A program made the translations under genes and the position numbers. A stretch of DNA of 64,000 nucleotides from an uncultured Nonlabens sp. GTDB taxonomy: Bacteria > Bacteroidota > Bacteroidia > Flavobacteriales > Flavobacteriaceae. The notes under the pieces are model-generated. The model saw nothing but the letters and a program-made list of their open reading frames with translations, was not told the DNA's origin and searched no databases. Shown here piece after piece: positions 62,890 to 64,000 of the stretch (the first letter of the stretch is position 1; every line of letters begins with the position of its first letter). The DNA is taken from positions 1 through 64,000 of the forward strand of contig NZ_CANLXZ010000009.1 in the NCBI RefSeq assembly GCF_947495285.1, in the 5' to 3' direction.

Positions 62890-64000
62890 TTATTTAAGTT
62901 CTTTACCGTCCTTATCTTTGAATTTATATTCTAGATAAGTATAGGCATCTCTAGGTACTACCTTGACCCATTTTTTATGGTTCATAAACCATTTAGATCG
63001 TATAGAAGGATATCCTTTTGTTATAAAAGCAGCGATAAAAGGATGCGCATTGAGCGTTATCTTTTTCACTCCAGCTTTAAGGTGTCGTTCTAATGTTTCG
63101 GTAATTTCCTGTATGACTAGAATAGGAGCTTGTATTTCCTTTCCATTTCCATCAGGGTTCTCCTCACGAGTTTTGATATTTACTTCTTGCCTTACACGCT
63201 GTCTAGTAATCTGGATAAGACCAAATTTACTAGGTGGAAGGATCTTGTGTTTTGCACGGTCTTCAGACATTTCATCTCTCATGTGTTCATAGAGTTTCTT
63301 GCGATTCTCTGCTTTACGCATGTCTATAAAATCTACTACTATAATACCACCCATGTCTCTAAGCCTTAACTGGCGCGCAATCTCAGTTGCAGATATCATG
63401 TTGGTTTCTAGTGCAGTGTCTTCCTGACTGTCTGCTTTATTAGATCTATTCCCAGAGTTTACATCTATAACATGCATGGCCTCAGTGTGTTCTATGACAA
63501 GGTATGCACCTTTACTCATAGATACTGTACGGCCAAATGATGTTTTGATCTGACGTTCTATACCAAATTTCTCAAAAACAGATGTTCTCGGATTGTGATA
63601 TTTTACGATAGACTCTTTATGTGGGGCAATAGTTTTTAAGTAATCTTTAATTTCATCACATACTTCTTGGTCGTCCACGACTATGGAAGTATAGGTGTCA
63701 TTAAAGACATCTCTCATAAGGGAATTGGTTCGACTTACTTCAGTCATAACCTTAGTAGGGAATTGTGCCTTGTGTATTTTGCTACACATGGTCTCCCATT
63801 TTACTACAAGATTTTGTAAATCTTGGTCCAGCTCTGCTACGAGTTTACCCTTTGCGACTGTACGTACTATAACGCCGAATCCTTGAGGCTTAATACTTTT
63901 TACAAGTCTTTTTAAACGGCTTTTTTCTTCTTTATCCTCTATCTTTTGAGATATAGAGATGCGATCAGAAAAAGGTACAAGAACAACATATCTACCTGGC
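62890..64000 (-). CDS. Ribonuclease E/G, C-terminal part (cut by window edge)
   Basis: 370 codons visible; the frame is open to the right edge, so the 5' part is missing. HVIDVNSGNRS and GIIVVDFIDM carry the two catalytic Asp residues of the RNase E/G DNase I-like fold, with RLRDMGG and LIQITRQRVRQE as other family segments. It processes rRNA or mRNA. The zinc-link CPxCxGxG that follows the catalytic domain in E. coli is absent. A Met at 63789 is internal and not the start. Confidence 0.92.
   Translation of the reverse strand, partial: PGRYVVLVPFSDRISISQKIEDKEEKSRLKRLVKSIKPQGFGVIVRTVAKGKLVAELDQDLQNLVVKWETMCSKIHKAQFPTKVMTEVSRTNSLMRDVFNDTYTSIVVDDQEVCDEIKDYLKTIAPHKESIVKYHNPRTSVFEKFGIERQIKTSFGRTVSMSKGAYLVIEHTEAMHVIDVNSGNRSNKADSQEDTALETNMISATEIARQLRLRDMGGIIVVDFIDMRKAENRKKLYEHMRDEMSEDRAKHKILPPSKFGLIQITRQRVRQEVNIKTREENPDGNGKEIQAPILVIQEITETLERHLKAGVKKITLNAHPFIAAFITKGYPSIRSKWFMNHKKWVKVVPRDAYTYLEYKFKDKDGKELK

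Overview
The window looks like part of a marine-type Flavobacteriaceae chromosome (Bacteroidota). The evidence is low G+C, intergenic TAnnTTTG promoter boxes, two secreted proteins with type IX secretion (T9SS) sorting domains, many small SxxC lipoproteins, a Bacteroidota-type sdhCAB operon, and rbfA followed by a LolC/E-like permease. Genus cannot be fixed from the sequence. Most genes are ordinary chromosomal genes. No plasmid, phage or CRISPR locus is visible.

Layout. 1-265: a 22-bp tandem repeat array and a hairpin. 266-4800 (minus): a membrane-stress operon of a CesT/YbjN-like protein, PspA, a YqiJ/NfeD-like protein, a small membrane protein and flotillin, with a divergent XRE regulator at 5118. 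5980-6899: a tRNA(CAU) gene followed by two head-to-tail 406-bp units, each with a GIY-YIG nuclease ORF and a broken tRNA copy. 6974-11194: methylmalonyl-CoA epimerase, rbfA, LolC/E permease, dusB, trhO. 11380-15584: T9SS adhesin-like protein, a tiny protein with a C-terminal sorting-like tail, recA. 15696-18290: lipoprotein, ECF sigma factor and a protein combining an inner-membrane helix with an outer-membrane barrel. 18427-24628: acyltransferase, trpS, deoxynucleoside kinase, two envelope genes and a two-component system. 24872-32853: a secreted dikinase, two beta-lactamase-fold serine hydrolases and a nucleotide-transporter/HEAT fusion. 33005-40684: hemW, lipoproteins and a polysaccharide O-acetylation operon. 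40695-41416: a broken gene. 41678-45158: sdhCAB. 45159-46333: decayed coding DNA. 46334-57371: fasciclin lipoprotein, aminotransferase, then a long envelope operon (flippase, dut, TPR, nucleotidyltransferase, TPR, DUF4292-like, EnvC-like). 57806-64000: thioesterase, lipoprotein, T9SS hydrolase and an RNase E/G gene cut by the window edge.

Main points of interest. (1) The 16-bp palindrome CGCTTTCGCGAAAGCG occurs 16 times, in intergenic DNA and in all three phases inside genes. (2) The tRNA/GIY-YIG units look like a minimal element whose copies carry an 18-bp perfect palindrome in place of part of the anticodon loop. (3) The 24.9-32.9 kb cluster joins a signal-peptide-bearing dikinase, with the domain order of glucan water dikinases, to an ATP/ADP-translocase-like transporter and two exported serine hydrolases. 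It is a candidate extracytoplasmic ATP-dependent phosphorylation system, by inference only.
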